From contig NZ_CP108093.1 of assembly GCF_036188265.1 (NCBI RefSeq), positions 6,539,001 to 6,603,000 of the forward strand: 64,000 bases of DNA. Direction: 5' to 3'. The notes under the pieces are model-generated. The model saw only the letters and a list, made by a program, of their open reading frames with translations. It ran no database searches and was not told the origin of the DNA. Position 1 is the first letter of the stretch. Every line of letters begins with the position of its first letter. The translations under genes and the position numbers were made by a program. This DNA is from Streptomyces sp. NBC_00247. GTDB lineage: Bacteria; Actinomycetota; Actinomycetes; Streptomycetales; Streptomycetaceae. Positions 1-8,616 of the stretch are shown here, in pieces.

Positions 1-1
1 T

Positions 2-493
2 GGTGTCACCGTGCATGCCGAGGACGCCCGGGAGCTGCTGGAGCGGACCGCCCCGGGCACGGTCGACGTACTGATCGCCGACGTCTTCGGCGGGTCGCGC
101 GTCCCGGCCCACCTCACCTCGGTCGAGTACGCGCGGGCCGCCGCCCGGGTGCTGCGTACGGACGGGATCTACGCCGCCAACCTCGCCGACAGCGCGCCCT
201 TCGGGTTTCTGCGTTCCCAGCTCGCCGGCTTCGCCACCGTCTTCCCCGAGCTGGCGGTCGTCGCCGAGCCCGCCGTGCTGCGCGGCCGGCGCTTCGGGAA
301 CGTCGTCCTGCTGGCCGCGCACACCCCCCTGGACACCGCCGCGCTCACCCGGCGTTGCGCCGGTGACGCCTTTCCCGCCCGGGTCGAGCACGGGCCGGCG
401 CTCACCCGCCTGATCGGCGGGGCGGAGCCGGTCGGCGACGCCGACGCGGTCGCGTCACCCGAGCCGCCCGAGGGCGCTTTCAGCATCGGCTGA
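2..493 (+). CDS. Spermidine synthase-like protein (C-terminal part)
   Basis: The reading frame runs in from the left edge, so the N-terminal half with the glycine-rich SAM-binding loop is missing. What remains has the second half of a polyamine aminopropyltransferase-like Rossmann fold: VDVLIADVFGGSRVPAHL matches the family's 'D-x-x-x-x-D-x-F-G' strand and loop, followed by an ARVLRTDGIYAANLAD segment typical of these proteins. In actinomycetes many such proteins are stand-alone SpeE-like enzymes of unproven substrate. The last 39 bases overlap the 3' end of the convergent MFS gene. The family is well supported; aminopropyl transfer is inferred only. Confidence 0.8.
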   Translation, partial: GVTVHAEDARELLERTAPGTVDVLIADVFGGSRVPAHLTSVEYARAAARVLRTDGIYAANLADSAPFGFLRSQLAGFATVFPELAVVAEPAVLRGRRFGNVVLLAAHTPLDTAALTRRCAGDAFPARVEHGPALTRLIGGAEPVGDADAVASPEPPEGAFSIG

Positions 494-1810
494 GGAAGCG
501 GCGGGGAGGGTGTCGGCCGCCAGGCCCCGGGAAAGGTCCTCGGAGCCGGGTCCGCCCGCCGTGACGGGCACGGTGTGCTCGCGCCGGGTCATGTTCCGTA
601 CGTCCGGTACGAGCAGCACCAGCGCGGTCGTGATCAGCACCAGAGCGGCACACCCCCACAGCGCCGTCCCCCGCCCGACGAGCCCTTCGACGGGGCCGGC
701 CACCGCTGTGGCGAGCGGGAGCATCGCGACGGAGCCGAACCAGTCGTAGGCGGAGACCCGGGAGAGCTTGTCCTCGGGGATCTCCTGATGCATCGTCGTC
801 ATCCAGGACACCCCGAACACCTCTATGGCGACGCCGCTCACGAACATCACGGCACAGAGGCCCGCCACCGGCAGCGGCACGGCGAGCGCCGCCGAGGGGA
901 GGGCCAGCGGGAAGACGCCGAGCGTGCCCGCGAGCAGCAGTCGCCGGGGCTTCCACCGGGACATCAGCAGCGCCCCGCCGAGCGTGCCCGCACCGAACGT
1001 GGCGAGGGCGGTGCCCCAGGGACCGGAACCGCCGAACTCGTCGCGGGCGACCAGCGGACCGTAGACCGACTCGGCGGCGCCGACGACCGCCACGACCACC
1101 GAGAACTGCGCCACGATCGACCACAGCCAGGGGCGGCCGATGAACTCCTGCCACCCTTCCCGCAGGTCGGTCAGGAGGCCGCCGCCCGGTTCACGGGCGG
1201 GGATGTGGCTCACGTCGAGGAAGGCGCGAAGCCCTCCGGCGACCGCGAAGCCCGCCGCGTCCAGGGCCAGTACCCAGCCGGGGTTCACCGCCGAGGCCAT
1301 GACCCCGCCGAGGGCGGCCCCGCCGATGCCCGCTCCCTGGGACGACATGCGGAAGAAGGAGAAGGCGCGGCCCGCCTGCTCCGCGGTGACGGAGGACATC
1401 AGCATCCCCTCGGCGGCCGGGTTGAAGAAGGCCTGTCCGGTACCGCAGAGCGCGGTGAGGACCATCATCTGCCAGAGTTCGGCGGTGCCGGTCAGCACCA
1501 GCACGGCGAAGGCCGCCTGGGAGACGCAGTTGAGCGCGTTGGCCGCGACCATCACCCGGTGGCGGGGCATCCGGTCCGCGACGGCCCCGCCGATCAGGAT
1601 GAAGACCACCAGCGGGAGGGTGCGGGCGGCGGCGACGAGACCGATGTCCCCGCCGTCCCCGCCTTGCTGGAGCACCGCGAACGAGGTGGCGATGAGGGCA
1701 CTGCTGCTGCCCACACCCGTGATGACGGCGGCGGTGGTCAGCAGGGTGTAATTGCGGCCGGCCCACTCGGGGCGGCGCCGCTTCACGGGGGAAGGCGCGG
1801 GGGATGTCAC
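455..1810 (-). CDS. MFS transporter
   Basis: A major facilitator superfamily exporter of about 451 residues with twelve hydrophobic segments. The loop motif GGAVADRMPRHRVM between the second and third segments is the MFS motif A region. The arrangement resembles the enterobactin-exporter/MFS_3 group, but the substrate cannot be read from sequence. I chose the GTG at 1810 (MTSPAPSPVKRR); an in-frame TTG at 1846 would add 12 residues and neither has a clear Shine-Dalgarno, so a leaderless start is possible. It converges on the spermidine-synthase-like gene with overlapping 3' ends. Confidence 0.85.
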   Translation of the reverse strand: MTSPAPSPVKRRRPEWAGRNYTLLTTAAVITGVGSSSALIATSFAVLQQGGDGGDIGLVAAARTLPLVVFILIGGAVADRMPRHRVMVAANALNCVSQAAFAVLVLTGTAELWQMMVLTALCGTGQAFFNPAAEGMLMSSVTAEQAGRAFSFFRMSSQGAGIGGAALGGVMASAVNPGWVLALDAAGFAVAGGLRAFLDVSHIPAREPGGGLLTDLREGWQEFIGRPWLWSIVAQFSVVVAVVGAAESVYGPLVARDEFGGSGPWGTALATFGAGTLGGALLMSRWKPRRLLLAGTLGVFPLALPSAALAVPLPVAGLCAVMFVSGVAIEVFGVSWMTTMHQEIPEDKLSRVSAYDWFGSVAMLPLATAVAGPVEGLVGRGTALWGCAALVLITTALVLLVPDVRNMTRREHTVPVTAGGPGSEDLSRGLAADTLPAASSADAESALGRLG

Positions 1811-1973
1811 CCAGGGACTAAACACGGCGGTGCCCCGCCTTGCCAAATGGATATGTCCCCGCGAGGGCGTGAGGTCCGGCTTTCCCCGGTTCCGCCGCCG
1901 CGCCGCGGAAAGCCGGGCGGCGGAACCACGAGCACCCGAGCCGTGCCCGAAGGGTCCGGTTCGCGGGGCCGGA

Positions 1974-3071
1974 TCAGGAGGTGATGTCCACCAGCCGGAC
2001 GGTGCTCAGGACCTTGTCGATGGTGGTGTCGGACAGCTCGTCGTCCACGCCGGTGGCACCGTAGAAGACCCAGCTCGCGTACGCGCCGTCGCTGTTCTTG
2101 AAGCTGAAGACGACCGACTTCCCGTCCGTGTCGCACTTGTTCTTCTTCGCCAGGCCGAGCGCGGTGGCCTTGGCGACGCTGCCGGTCAGACCGGACGTGG
2201 TGGTGTAGGGCTCCGGAGCGGCCACCTTGATCTTGTCCGCGGGGTCGGTCTGCGCGTAGGCGGCCCAGACCCACTGTTCCGCGGTCTTCGTCGCCGCCTC
2301 GTCCGTCGACTTGGCGCCCTGGGCGCCCTTGCTGCCGACGCCCGCGAGGCTGGTCTCCTCCTCCCTCCCGTCCTTGTCGGAGTCGTCCACGCACCACTTG
2401 CTCTTGAGGTACGCGGGCGCGGTGAAGACGGCGGCGGGCGAGCCCGTCGGGTTCTTGGCGTCCTCGAACCCCGCGCTCATGCCGGCGGACGACACCTCCC
2501 AGTCGCCCGGCACCTCGAACCGCGTCCCCCACTTGGGGTTGGTGACGACCTTCCACCCGGGCACGGTCGGCTTCGGGTCGTCGTCGCCGCTGCGCGGGTT
2601 GACGGGTGCGGAGGTCGCGGCCGTCGGCTTCACCGAGGCGGTCGGCGAGCCCTTGCCGTCGGCGATGTCCTTGCCGCCCGGCTTGTCGTCCTTCTTCATC
2701 ACCACGACGCCCGTGACGACCGCCGCCACCACGACCGCCGCCGCCGCGACGACGGCGACCACCGCGGTCTTCCGCTTGTCGTCCGGCCGCTGCGGCCCGC
2801 CGGGAGGCCCCTGCACGGCGTACGCCGGAACGGTCGGCTGCTGATACGGGTTCGGCCCGCCGGGCTGCCCGTTCTGCGGATAGCCGTAACCGGGCTGCGG
2901 GCCCTGCGGGTAGCCGTAGCCGGGCTGCTGACCCTGCTGTCCCGGCTGACCCTGCGGGTATCCCGGCTGCTGGTACGGATTCGGCTGCTGGTACCCCGGC
3001 TGCTGGTACGGATTCTGGTTCGGGTCCTGCGGGTTCTGCTCGCCCCCGGGCGGCTGCTGTCCTGGCCACAT
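1974..3071 (-). CDS. Proline/glutamine/tyrosine-rich membrane-anchored protein
   Basis: About 365 residues. The first 100 residues are a low-complexity Gly/Pro/Gln/Tyr tail with repeats such as NPYQQPGYQQP, ending in RPDDKRK; one hydrophobic helix (AVVAVVAAAAVVVAAVVTGVVVM, split here by eye) follows, and then a Ser/Thr/Pro-containing linker and a roughly 200-residue extracytoplasmic domain with a few Cys. This is the usual Streptomyces layout of a cytoplasmic disordered tail, one membrane span and an exported domain. The longest frame starts at 3230, but the ATG at 3071 begins the conserved low-complexity tail. No enzyme motif is visible; function unknown. Confidence 0.8.
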   Translation of the reverse strand: MWPGQQPPGGEQNPQDPNQNPYQQPGYQQPNPYQQPGYPQGQPGQQGQQPGYGYPQGPQPGYGYPQNGQPGGPNPYQQPTVPAYAVQGPPGGPQRPDDKRKTAVVAVVAAAAVVVAAVVTGVVVMKKDDKPGGKDIADGKGSPTASVKPTAATSAPVNPRSGDDDPKPTVPGWKVVTNPKWGTRFEVPGDWEVSSAGMSAGFEDAKNPTGSPAAVFTAPAYLKSKWCVDDSDKDGREEETSLAGVGSKGAQGAKSTDEAATKTAEQWVWAAYAQTDPADKIKVAAPEPYTTTSGLTGSVAKATALGLAKKNKCDTDGKSVVFSFKNSDGAYASWVFYGATGVDDELSDTTIDKVLSTVRLVDITS

Positions 3072-3165
3072 GGCCAGTAACCATAGAGGGACGCGGGGAC
3101 ATCGGCCACGGCCGCCCCTGTGAGGGGATGGCCAAGAAGTTCTACCCGCGAGTAACATCTGGCCC

Positions 3166-3621
3166 ATGAGCGCTGCAGAAGAGATGAACCTCGGCGACAT
3201 GCTCGCCGCGACGGTACCGATGGTCCGCACCCTCGGCCTCGAATTCCTGGAGACGGGAGCGGAGCGTGCGGTGCTGCGCCTGCCGGATCAGGCCGACTAC
3301 CACAACCACCTCGGCGGGCCGCACGCCGGAGCCATGTTCACCCTGGCCGAGTCCGCCAGCGGTGCGATCGTGATGGCGGCCTTCGGCGACCAGCTCGGCC
3401 GCGCCGTGCCGCTCGCCGTCCGGGCCGAGATCGGCTACCGGAAGCTCGCCATGGGCGAGGTCACCGCGACCGCCACCCTGGGCCGTCCCGCCGCCGAGGT
3501 CGTCGCCGAGCTGGACGAGGGCAAGCGGCCCGAGTTCCCCGTCACGATCGAGATCGCCCGCGCCGATGGAGCCGTGACCGGTGAGATGACGGTGGTCTGG
3601 ACGCTCCGGCCGCACGGCTGA
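3166..3621 (+). CDS. Hotdog-fold thioesterase (PaaI/DUF4442-like)
   Basis: 151 residues, the normal size for a single hotdog domain. The segment HNHLGGPHAGAMFTLAESA matches the 'N-x-x-G-x-x-H-x-G' loop and the long central helix of acyl-CoA thioesterases of the PaaI/DUF4442 type. It would hydrolyse an acyl-CoA thioester in the cytoplasm, but the acyl group is not predictable. No good Shine-Dalgarno precedes the ATG; TAACAT at 3153-3158 sits where the -10 of a leaderless transcript would be. It is transcribed divergently from the low-complexity membrane protein and followed by a strong hairpin. Confidence 0.85.
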   Translation: MSAAEEMNLGDMLAATVPMVRTLGLEFLETGAERAVLRLPDQADYHNHLGGPHAGAMFTLAESASGAIVMAAFGDQLGRAVPLAVRAEIGYRKLAMGEVTATATLGRPAAEVVAELDEGKRPEFPVTIEIARADGAVTGEMTVVWTLRPHG

Positions 3622-3655
3622 GCCTGCGGCCGTCCGCCGATCCGGTCATCCGGCC

Positions 3656-3717
3656 GGCGCGGCCCCGTCGGCCGGAGGTCCGCCGCCAGGAGCGGCGGAC
3701 CCCGGCGGGGCCGCGCC
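3656..3717 (+). terminator. Nested GC-rich terminator hairpin
   Basis: Outer arms GGCGCGGCCCCG (3656-3667) and CGGGGCCGCGCC (3706-3717) pair perfectly over 12 bases. Inside them GGTCCGCCGC and GCGGCGGACC form a second 10-base stem. It lies just after the thioesterase stop codon. There is no U-tract, as usual in Streptomyces. Confidence 0.75.
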
Positions 3718-3789
3718 CGGTAGGCTGCCCTGTGCCATGTCGCCGCACGGGCGACCGGCAGGGGGAACACCCGCACGGGAGGAACGGCT

Positions 3790-4443
3790 TTGCACGTCCA
3801 GGAGTGGCTCGAAACCATCCCCGCGCTCAGCATCTACCTTCTGGTGGCGGGCGTCATCGGTCTGGAGAGCCTGGGCATCCCGTTGCCCGGTGAGATCGTC
3901 CTCGTCAGTGCGGCCCTTCTCGCCTCCCAGCACGGGGACATCAACCCGTACGTCCTGGGAGCCTGCGCCACCGCCGGAGCGGTCATCGGCGACTCGATCG
4001 GCTACGCGATCGGCAGGAAGGGCGGCCGTCCGCTGCTGGCCTGGCTGGAGGCGAGATTCCCCAAGCACTTCGGGGCCGCCCAGGTGGGCATGGCGGAGCG
4101 CTCGTTCGAGAAGTGGGGCATGTGGGCGGTGTTCTTCGGCCGTTTCGTGGCGCTGCTGCGCATCTTCGCGGGACCGCTCGCCGGTGTGCTGCACATGCCG
4201 TACTGGAAGTTCCTGATCGCCAACGTGCTCGGCGGCATCGCCTGGGCGGGGGGCACCACCGCCGTCATCTACTCGGTGGGCGTGGTGGCCGAGTCGTGGC
4301 TCAAGCGGTTCTCCTGGCTCGGGCTCGTGGTCGCGGTACTCATCGGCCTGACCTCGATGCTGGTGCTGAAGAACCGTGCGAAGAAGGCGGCCGCCCAGTC
4401 CGCCGCCGAAGCCCCCGCCACCTCCGCCGCGACGGCGGACTGA
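3790..4443 (+). CDS. DedA-family membrane protein
   Basis: 217 residues with the DedA/SNARE-associated (VTT) fold: an N-terminal re-entrant region with GLESLGIPLPGEIVL, the GDSIGYAIGRKGG motif, and FFGRFVALLRIFAGPLAG, which holds the conserved Arg and Gly of the family. DedA proteins are undecaprenyl-phosphate or phospholipid flippases or related transporters that maintain membrane potential. The start is TTG at 3790, supported by GGGAGGAA seven bases upstream. The C terminus is a short Lys/Ala-rich cytoplasmic tail. Confidence 0.92.
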   Translation: MHVQEWLETIPALSIYLLVAGVIGLESLGIPLPGEIVLVSAALLASQHGDINPYVLGACATAGAVIGDSIGYAIGRKGGRPLLAWLEARFPKHFGAAQVGMAERSFEKWGMWAVFFGRFVALLRIFAGPLAGVLHMPYWKFLIANVLGGIAWAGGTTAVIYSVGVVAESWLKRFSWLGLVVAVLIGLTSMLVLKNRAKKAAAQSAAEAPATSAATAD

Positions 4444-4453
4444 ACGCCGGGCC

Positions 4454-4495
4454 GACCCGGGGCCGGACACCGCCCGGGGTGCCCGGCCCCGGGTC
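4454..4495. terminator. Bidirectional terminator hairpin
   Basis: A perfect 13-base stem, GACCCGGGGCCGG (4454-4466) with CCGGCCCCGGGTC (4483-4495), separated by a 16-base loop. It lies between the convergent dedA-like and gamma-carbonic-anhydrase-like genes and can serve both. Confidence 0.8.
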
Positions 4496-4507
4496 GACGG
4501 TCCGGGC

Positions 4508-5038
4508 TCAGCCCGCGTGGGCCGCGCGGTGCGCCTTGGCCAGCTCCACATAACCGACCGCGTTGAACTTGATCCCCTCCAGCTCCTCCGGGGTGACCGG
4601 CCGCTTGACCCGCGCAGGTACGCCCGCGACCAGGGAACCCGGCGGTACCCGCATGCCCTGGGGGACGAGCGCCTGGGCCGCGACCAGTGATCCCGCACCG
4701 ATGCGGGCGCCGTTGAGCACGGTCGCCCCCATGCCGATCAGCACGTCGTCCTCGATCACGCAGCCGTGCAGTACGGCGTTGTGGCCCACGGACACCCGGT
4801 CACCGACCACGAGCGGGAAGCCGGGGTCGGTGTGGACGCTGCAGTTGTCCTGGATGTTGCTGTCGGCCCCCAGGGAGACGGGCCCGCAGTCGGCCCGCAG
4901 GACGGCCTGGTACCAGACGCTCGAACCCGCGGCGAGGGTGACCTCGCCCACCACGACGGCGGTCGGTGCCACGAAGGCGTCCGGATCGACCGACGGCTCC
5001 CTGCCGCCCACGCCCCTGATCAACGGCTGCTCCGCCAC
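4508..5038 (-). CDS. Gamma carbonic anhydrase family protein
   Basis: 176 residues of left-handed parallel beta-helix with hexapeptide repeats (VGEVTLAAGSSVWYQAVLRAD and onward). The metal ligands expected for the family are visible as His residues in NCSVHTDPG, GHNAVLHGC and the neighbouring turn. Members bind zinc or iron and either hydrate CO2 or act as trimeric scaffolds (PaaY/YrdA). The GTG start at 5038 is preceded by GAAGGAG at a five-base spacing, which decides the start. Divergently arranged to another hexapeptide-fold protein. Confidence 0.9.
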   Translation of the reverse strand: MAEQPLIRGVGGREPSVDPDAFVAPTAVVVGEVTLAAGSSVWYQAVLRADCGPVSLGADSNIQDNCSVHTDPGFPLVVGDRVSVGHNAVLHGCVIEDDVLIGMGATVLNGARIGAGSLVAAQALVPQGMRVPPGSLVAGVPARVKRPVTPEELEGIKFNAVGYVELAKAHRAAHAG

Positions 5039-5168
5039 GTTCGCTCCTTCGTCCGACGATCACCTTCCGAGGAACCGTAGGTGACGTGCGCTCATCCGCC
5101 GGGCAGTGGGGCGAACATCACAGAGCGGAGCCCCGGAGGGGGAGAACGCGGACGGCTACCGTGAGCGG

Positions 5169-5918
5169 GTGCCGAAGAGCAAACACGCGTTCCCCTTCCT
5201 CTCCCGCTGGTGGCGTCGCGCCGCCTCCCGCGCGGTCCACCGCGGCCGGGCGTGGGTGGGGGAGCACGGTGCGGTGACGGCCGAGCACCCCGGACCGCTG
5301 CGCTTCGGCCGGATCGGACCCGGGACGCGGCTGGCGTTCCCGCAGGGCACGGTCTTCGGCGAGGCGTGGATCCACCTCGGGGACCACTGCGTCATAGCCG
5401 AGCAGGTGACGCTCACCGCCGGGATGATGCCCGGTCTGGAACTGGGTCCCGACCCCATCCTGACGCTGGGCGACGGGGTGGTACTCGGCCGGGGCAGCCA
5501 TGTCATCGCCGACACCGCGGTGGCGATCGGCTCCGACACCTACTGCGGTCCCTACGTCTACATCACTTCCACGAACCACAGCTACGACGACCCGGAACAG
5601 CCGGTCGGCAGGCAGTGGCCGCGCACGGAACCCGTCGAGATAGGGCCCGGCTGCTGGATCGGCACCGGAGCCGTGGTGCTGCCCGGTGCCCGGCTCGGCC
5701 GCAACGTCGTGGTGGCGGCCGGCGCGATCGTACGGGGCGAGGTCCCGGACCACTCCGTCGTCGCGGGCGCTCCGGCCCGGGTGGTGCGGAGCTTCGACCC
5801 GGAGCGGGGCTGGCAGCCTCCGCTCCGCACGCCCGCGCCCGTACCGATTCCCGAAGGCGTCACGCCCGCGCAGCTGCTGGACTTCGCCGCCGCGGAGAGC
5901 GGTCCCGGACCGGCCTGA
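5169..5918 (+). CDS. Hexapeptide-repeat acyltransferase (maltose/galactoside O-acetyltransferase-like)
   Basis: About 249 residues from GTG 5169. The body is hexapeptide left-handed helix with the insertion loop YCGPYVYITSTNHSYDDP, whose His is the catalytic base position of CatB/LacA-type acetyltransferases, and the closing turns GCWIGTGAVVLPGARLG and VVAAGAIVRGEVPDHS. It would O-acetylate a sugar or glycolipid; the acceptor is unknown. The longest frame begins at GTG 5106, but residues 22 onward (MPKSKHAFPFLSRWW) look like the real N terminus. The RBS is poor for both, so the start is the weak point. Confidence 0.85.
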   Translation: MPKSKHAFPFLSRWWRRAASRAVHRGRAWVGEHGAVTAEHPGPLRFGRIGPGTRLAFPQGTVFGEAWIHLGDHCVIAEQVTLTAGMMPGLELGPDPILTLGDGVVLGRGSHVIADTAVAIGSDTYCGPYVYITSTNHSYDDPEQPVGRQWPRTEPVEIGPGCWIGTGAVVLPGARLGRNVVVAAGAIVRGEVPDHSVVAGAPARVVRSFDPERGWQPPLRTPAPVPIPEGVTPAQLLDFAAAESGPGPA

Positions 5919-5948
5919 ACCGGGGGCCCGGTGGTGCGGCGCCCGGCG

Positions 5949-6815
5949 TCATCCCGAGGCCAGCAGGACCGTGCCCATCAGGGCCAGACCCGCGCCCGCC
6001 GCCTGGATGCCGCGGAGCCGTTCCTTGAGGACGCCGCGCGCGACCAGGGTGGTCACCACCGGATACAGCGAGGCCAGCACCGCCGCCACGGTCACCGATC
6101 CGTGCAGAGCGGCGGTGGCGTACGTGCCGTTGGCCGCGACGTCCGCGAGTCCGACGAACGCCAGCGCGGGCAGCGCCCCGAGGACCACGGCCCGGCCGCC
6201 CTCGACGGGCAGGGCCCGGCCGCCGCGGCGTACCGACACGCCGAGAGCCGCGCCGCCAACCACGACGTTGGTGACACGCTGCACGAAGAGGGCCAGGAAC
6301 AGGCCCGTCGTACTGGTCGAAGCCTCCGCGACCAGGGACATGACGGCCCCGAAGCCGAACGCCGCGACCAGCGTCAGCAGCACCGCCCGGCGGCGTACCG
6401 GTGCCCCGCGCAGCTCCGGCCCGCCCGCCAGGACGACGCCCGTCACGGCGACGGCGACCCCGGCGAGCTGTGCGGGGCCCGGCCGTTCCCCGGCGAGCAG
6501 ACCGAGGGAGACGGGTACGGCCACGCCGAGCGAACCGAGCGGGGAGACCACGCTCATCGGGCCGAGGGCGAGCGCCTTGTAGAAGCAGAGCATCGCCACC
6601 GGGCCCACCGTGCCCGCCGCCACCGCGAACCAGAGCCGGCCGCCGGCCTCGCTCCACGCACCGGTCGCCACCACGGTGACGCCCAGGACGACGACGGCGA
6701 TCGCCTGCGAGACGACGACCACGGTCAGCGCGGGAAGCCGGCGCGTCAGCAGGCCCCCGCCGAAGTCGGCGAGCCCCCACAGCAGGCTGGTGGCCAGGGC
6801 GAAGAGTGCTGACAC
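5949..6815 (-). CDS. EamA/DMT-family transporter
   Basis: 288 residues with ten hydrophobic segments in two EamA halves; SLLWGLADFGGG at the N terminus and ASLYPVVTTLVARGVLKERL in the last repeat are characteristic of drug/metabolite exporters. Start taken as GTG 6815 (MSALFALATSLLWG); the open frame continues far upstream only because no stop occurs in antisense of the divergent regulator. That regulator, an XRE-cupin protein 100 bases away, is the obvious candidate to control it, as in YhcF/SutR-type pairs. Substrate unknown. Confidence 0.88.
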   Translation of the reverse strand: MSALFALATSLLWGLADFGGGLLTRRLPALTVVVVSQAIAVVVLGVTVVATGAWSEAGGRLWFAVAAGTVGPVAMLCFYKALALGPMSVVSPLGSLGVAVPVSLGLLAGERPGPAQLAGVAVAVTGVVLAGGPELRGAPVRRRAVLLTLVAAFGFGAVMSLVAEASTSTTGLFLALFVQRVTNVVVGGAALGVSVRRGGRALPVEGGRAVVLGALPALAFVGLADVAANGTYATAALHGSVTVAAVLASLYPVVTTLVARGVLKERLRGIQAAGAGLALMGTVLLASG

Positions 6816-6914
6816 GGCGGGCCTCGCAGTACAGTGCGGCGAACGGTTGGGCAGGGGTGCACCACACCGTAGTTCATTATTTTGTACTTCGCCATCAAGG
6901 ATATTGGACTGAAT

Positions 6915-7487
6915 GTGTCTGATCTCGACCAGTTGACCCAGTCGCTGGCACGGAACCTCAAGCGCTGGCGCGGGGAGCGCGGCTTCACGCTGGATGCTCT
7001 CGCGGCCCGTTCCGGTGTCAGCCGGGGAATGATCATCCAGATCGAGCAGGCCCGGACCAACCCGAGCGTCGGCACCACGGTGAAGCTGGCCGACGCGCTC
7101 GGAGTCAGCATCACCGCGCTCCTCGACTATGAGCAGGGCCCTCAGGTCCGCCTGGTCGCCCCGGAGCAGGCGGTCCGGCTGTGGTCGACCGAGGCCGGCA
7201 GCTCGACCACCCTGCTCGTCGGCGCCGAGGCCGGCGGACCGTTCGAGCTCTGGTCCTGGCACCTGGAGCCCGGCGACGGCAGCGCCTCCGACCCGCACCT
7301 GGAGGGAACCGTCGAGCTGCTCCACGTCACGGCCGGCGAGCTGACCCTCGTCGTCGGCGGTGATTCCCACACCGTCCCCGCCGGCACCTCGGCGACCTTC
7401 CAGGCGCACGTCGCCCACGCCTACCGCAACGAGGGCGACGAGCCGGTCGAACTGACCATGGCCGTCTGGATCCCGCCGGTCCGCTGA
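6915..7487 (+). CDS. XRE-family regulator with C-terminal cupin domain
   Basis: 190 residues. An N-terminal HTH_3 domain (LKRWRGERGFTLDALAARSG then SRGMIIQIEQARTNPSVGT) is followed by a cupin beta-barrel with PHLEGTVELLHVTAGEL and HTVPAGTSATFQAHVAHAY. This architecture (like PuuR/SutR/ErmR-type regulators) binds a small ligand in the cupin and represses a neighbouring gene, here probably the divergent EamA exporter. I chose GTG 6915; a TTG at 6882 would add 11 residues. AT-rich GGATATTGGACTGAAT right before the GTG suggests a near-leaderless start. Confidence 0.88.
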   Translation: MSDLDQLTQSLARNLKRWRGERGFTLDALAARSGVSRGMIIQIEQARTNPSVGTTVKLADALGVSITALLDYEQGPQVRLVAPEQAVRLWSTEAGSSTTLLVGAEAGGPFELWSWHLEPGDGSASDPHLEGTVELLHVTAGELTLVVGGDSHTVPAGTSATFQAHVAHAYRNEGDEPVELTMAVWIPPVR

Positions 7488-7529
7488 ACCGGCGACATCC
7501 GGCTCCGAAGAGGCTGTTAGCGTGACGTC

Positions 7530-8090
7530 ATGCGCGCCCCCATCGGCAATTTCGACGAAGACGCCGCCGCTCCCGCGGCCGACCGCACCGACCTGCTCGT
7601 CGCACCGGTCGCCGAGGCGGTGACCCGGGGATGGGGCGGTTTCGCCGCCGAGCAGATCCTGCACGTCGACACGGACCCCGACCTCGCCGACACAGCCGTC
7701 TTCGTCGAGCACTACGGCGCCGAACTCCTCGACGAGTCCGCCAACTGCGTGGTCGTCGCGGGCAAACGCGGCACCGGCGTGACCCTCGCCGCCTGCGTCG
7801 TGCTCTCCCGGACCCGCGTCGACGTCAACGGCGCGGTCCGTAGACACCTCGGGGCGCGCAAGGCCTCCTTCGCCCCGATGGACCTCGCGGTCGGCGAGAG
7901 CGGCATGGAGTACGGCGGGATCACCCCCGTCGGCCTCCCCACCGCCTGGCCGCTGCTGATCGACCCGGCCGTGCTCGACGAGGAGTGGGTCCTCATCGGC
8001 AGCGGCAGCCGTCGCGGCAAGCTCATCGTCCCCGGCAAGTCCCTCGCCGCCCTCCCGGGCGCTGTGGTGGTGGAGGGGCTGGGCGTCTGA
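7530..8090 (+). CDS. YbaK/EbsC-family aminoacyl-tRNA deacylase-like protein
   Basis: 186 residues with the YbaK/ProX fold: the lysine in VVVAGKRGTGVTLAACVV, the stretch GARKASFAPMDLAV, and the late glycine motif VLIGSGSRRGKLIVPG are the conserved blocks of trans-editing deacylases. Such proteins hydrolyse mischarged tRNAs (for example Cys-tRNA-Pro). Which tRNA is edited cannot be told. It is a single gene, 43 bases after the XRE-cupin regulator; the TGTTAG near 7515 could be the -10 of a leaderless or short-leader promoter. Confidence 0.85.
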   Translation: MRAPIGNFDEDAAAPAADRTDLLVAPVAEAVTRGWGGFAAEQILHVDTDPDLADTAVFVEHYGAELLDESANCVVVAGKRGTGVTLAACVVLSRTRVDVNGAVRRHLGARKASFAPMDLAVGESGMEYGGITPVGLPTAWPLLIDPAVLDEEWVLIGSGSRRGKLIVPGKSLAALPGAVVVEGLGV

Positions 8091-8097
8091 GGACGAT

Positions 8098-8513
8098 TCA
8101 GAACAGTGGGGGATCGGCCCTCTCGGGGATGCGCTCCGCGTCCCGCAGAAGGTTCATGACACGTTCGTGCGTGTCTCCCACCCGGTCGGTCACGCGGAGT
8201 CGTACGCGCATTTGCGTGATCACGGCGAGCGCGGCCCCGGTGAACCGGCCGACCGGCGCGGGGCTCTGCGAGAGCAAGGGTCTGCCTCGCCCGACGGAAA
8301 GCAGCGAGAAGTCCACGCGGTGGCTGAGTCCCACGGTGCTGAGGGCTCGTAGCGTCTCGGCGTGACTCTCCACGGCCAGTGGTCCGCAAGGTCCGGTGGC
8401 GCGTTTTCCCGCCACACGCCGGAGATCAACAGCCCGGCCGAAACGATGACGAGCGCGGTGGTCAGCCGTGAGAGGAGGCCATCGCGGCGTATCACCCGTT
8501 TGTCCGTGTCCAT
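8098..8513 (-). pseudogene. Small membrane protein gene, apparently frameshifted
   Basis: From ATG 8513 the frame reads MDTDKRVIRRDGLLSRLTT, then a good transmembrane helix (ALVIVSAGLLISGVW) and LADHWPW, after which it turns into Arg/Ser/Pro-rich shadow sequence and stops at 8220. In a second minus frame the downstream part, beginning VESHAETLRALSTVG at about 8373 and ending RIPERADPPLF at 8098, looks like ordinary coding sequence. The simplest reading is one about 138-residue gene with a single-base slip near 8375. The alternative is two overlapping small genes, the second starting at GTG 8373 (91 residues). I recognise no family for either half. Confidence 0.45.
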
Positions 8514-8616
8514 CGCTCGGCGCCCCCGTCCGGCCCGCGTGGCTGTGCGCGTCACTGTAAGTGCCGCGCCGGCCGTTGGCACCGGTCCGATTCCGGCCGT
8601 CCGGACACACCGGGGT

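Noticed and set aside
575..1984. A 469-residue plus-strand open frame opposite the MFS gene
   Set aside because: It is rich in Arg, Gly, Glu and His with no domain or start signal, the normal antisense shadow of a high-GC gene.
5949..7847. A 632-residue minus frame that would fuse the EamA transporter to a long N-terminal region
   Set aside because: The extra part is antisense to the XRE-cupin and YbaK genes, and EamA has a good start at 6815.
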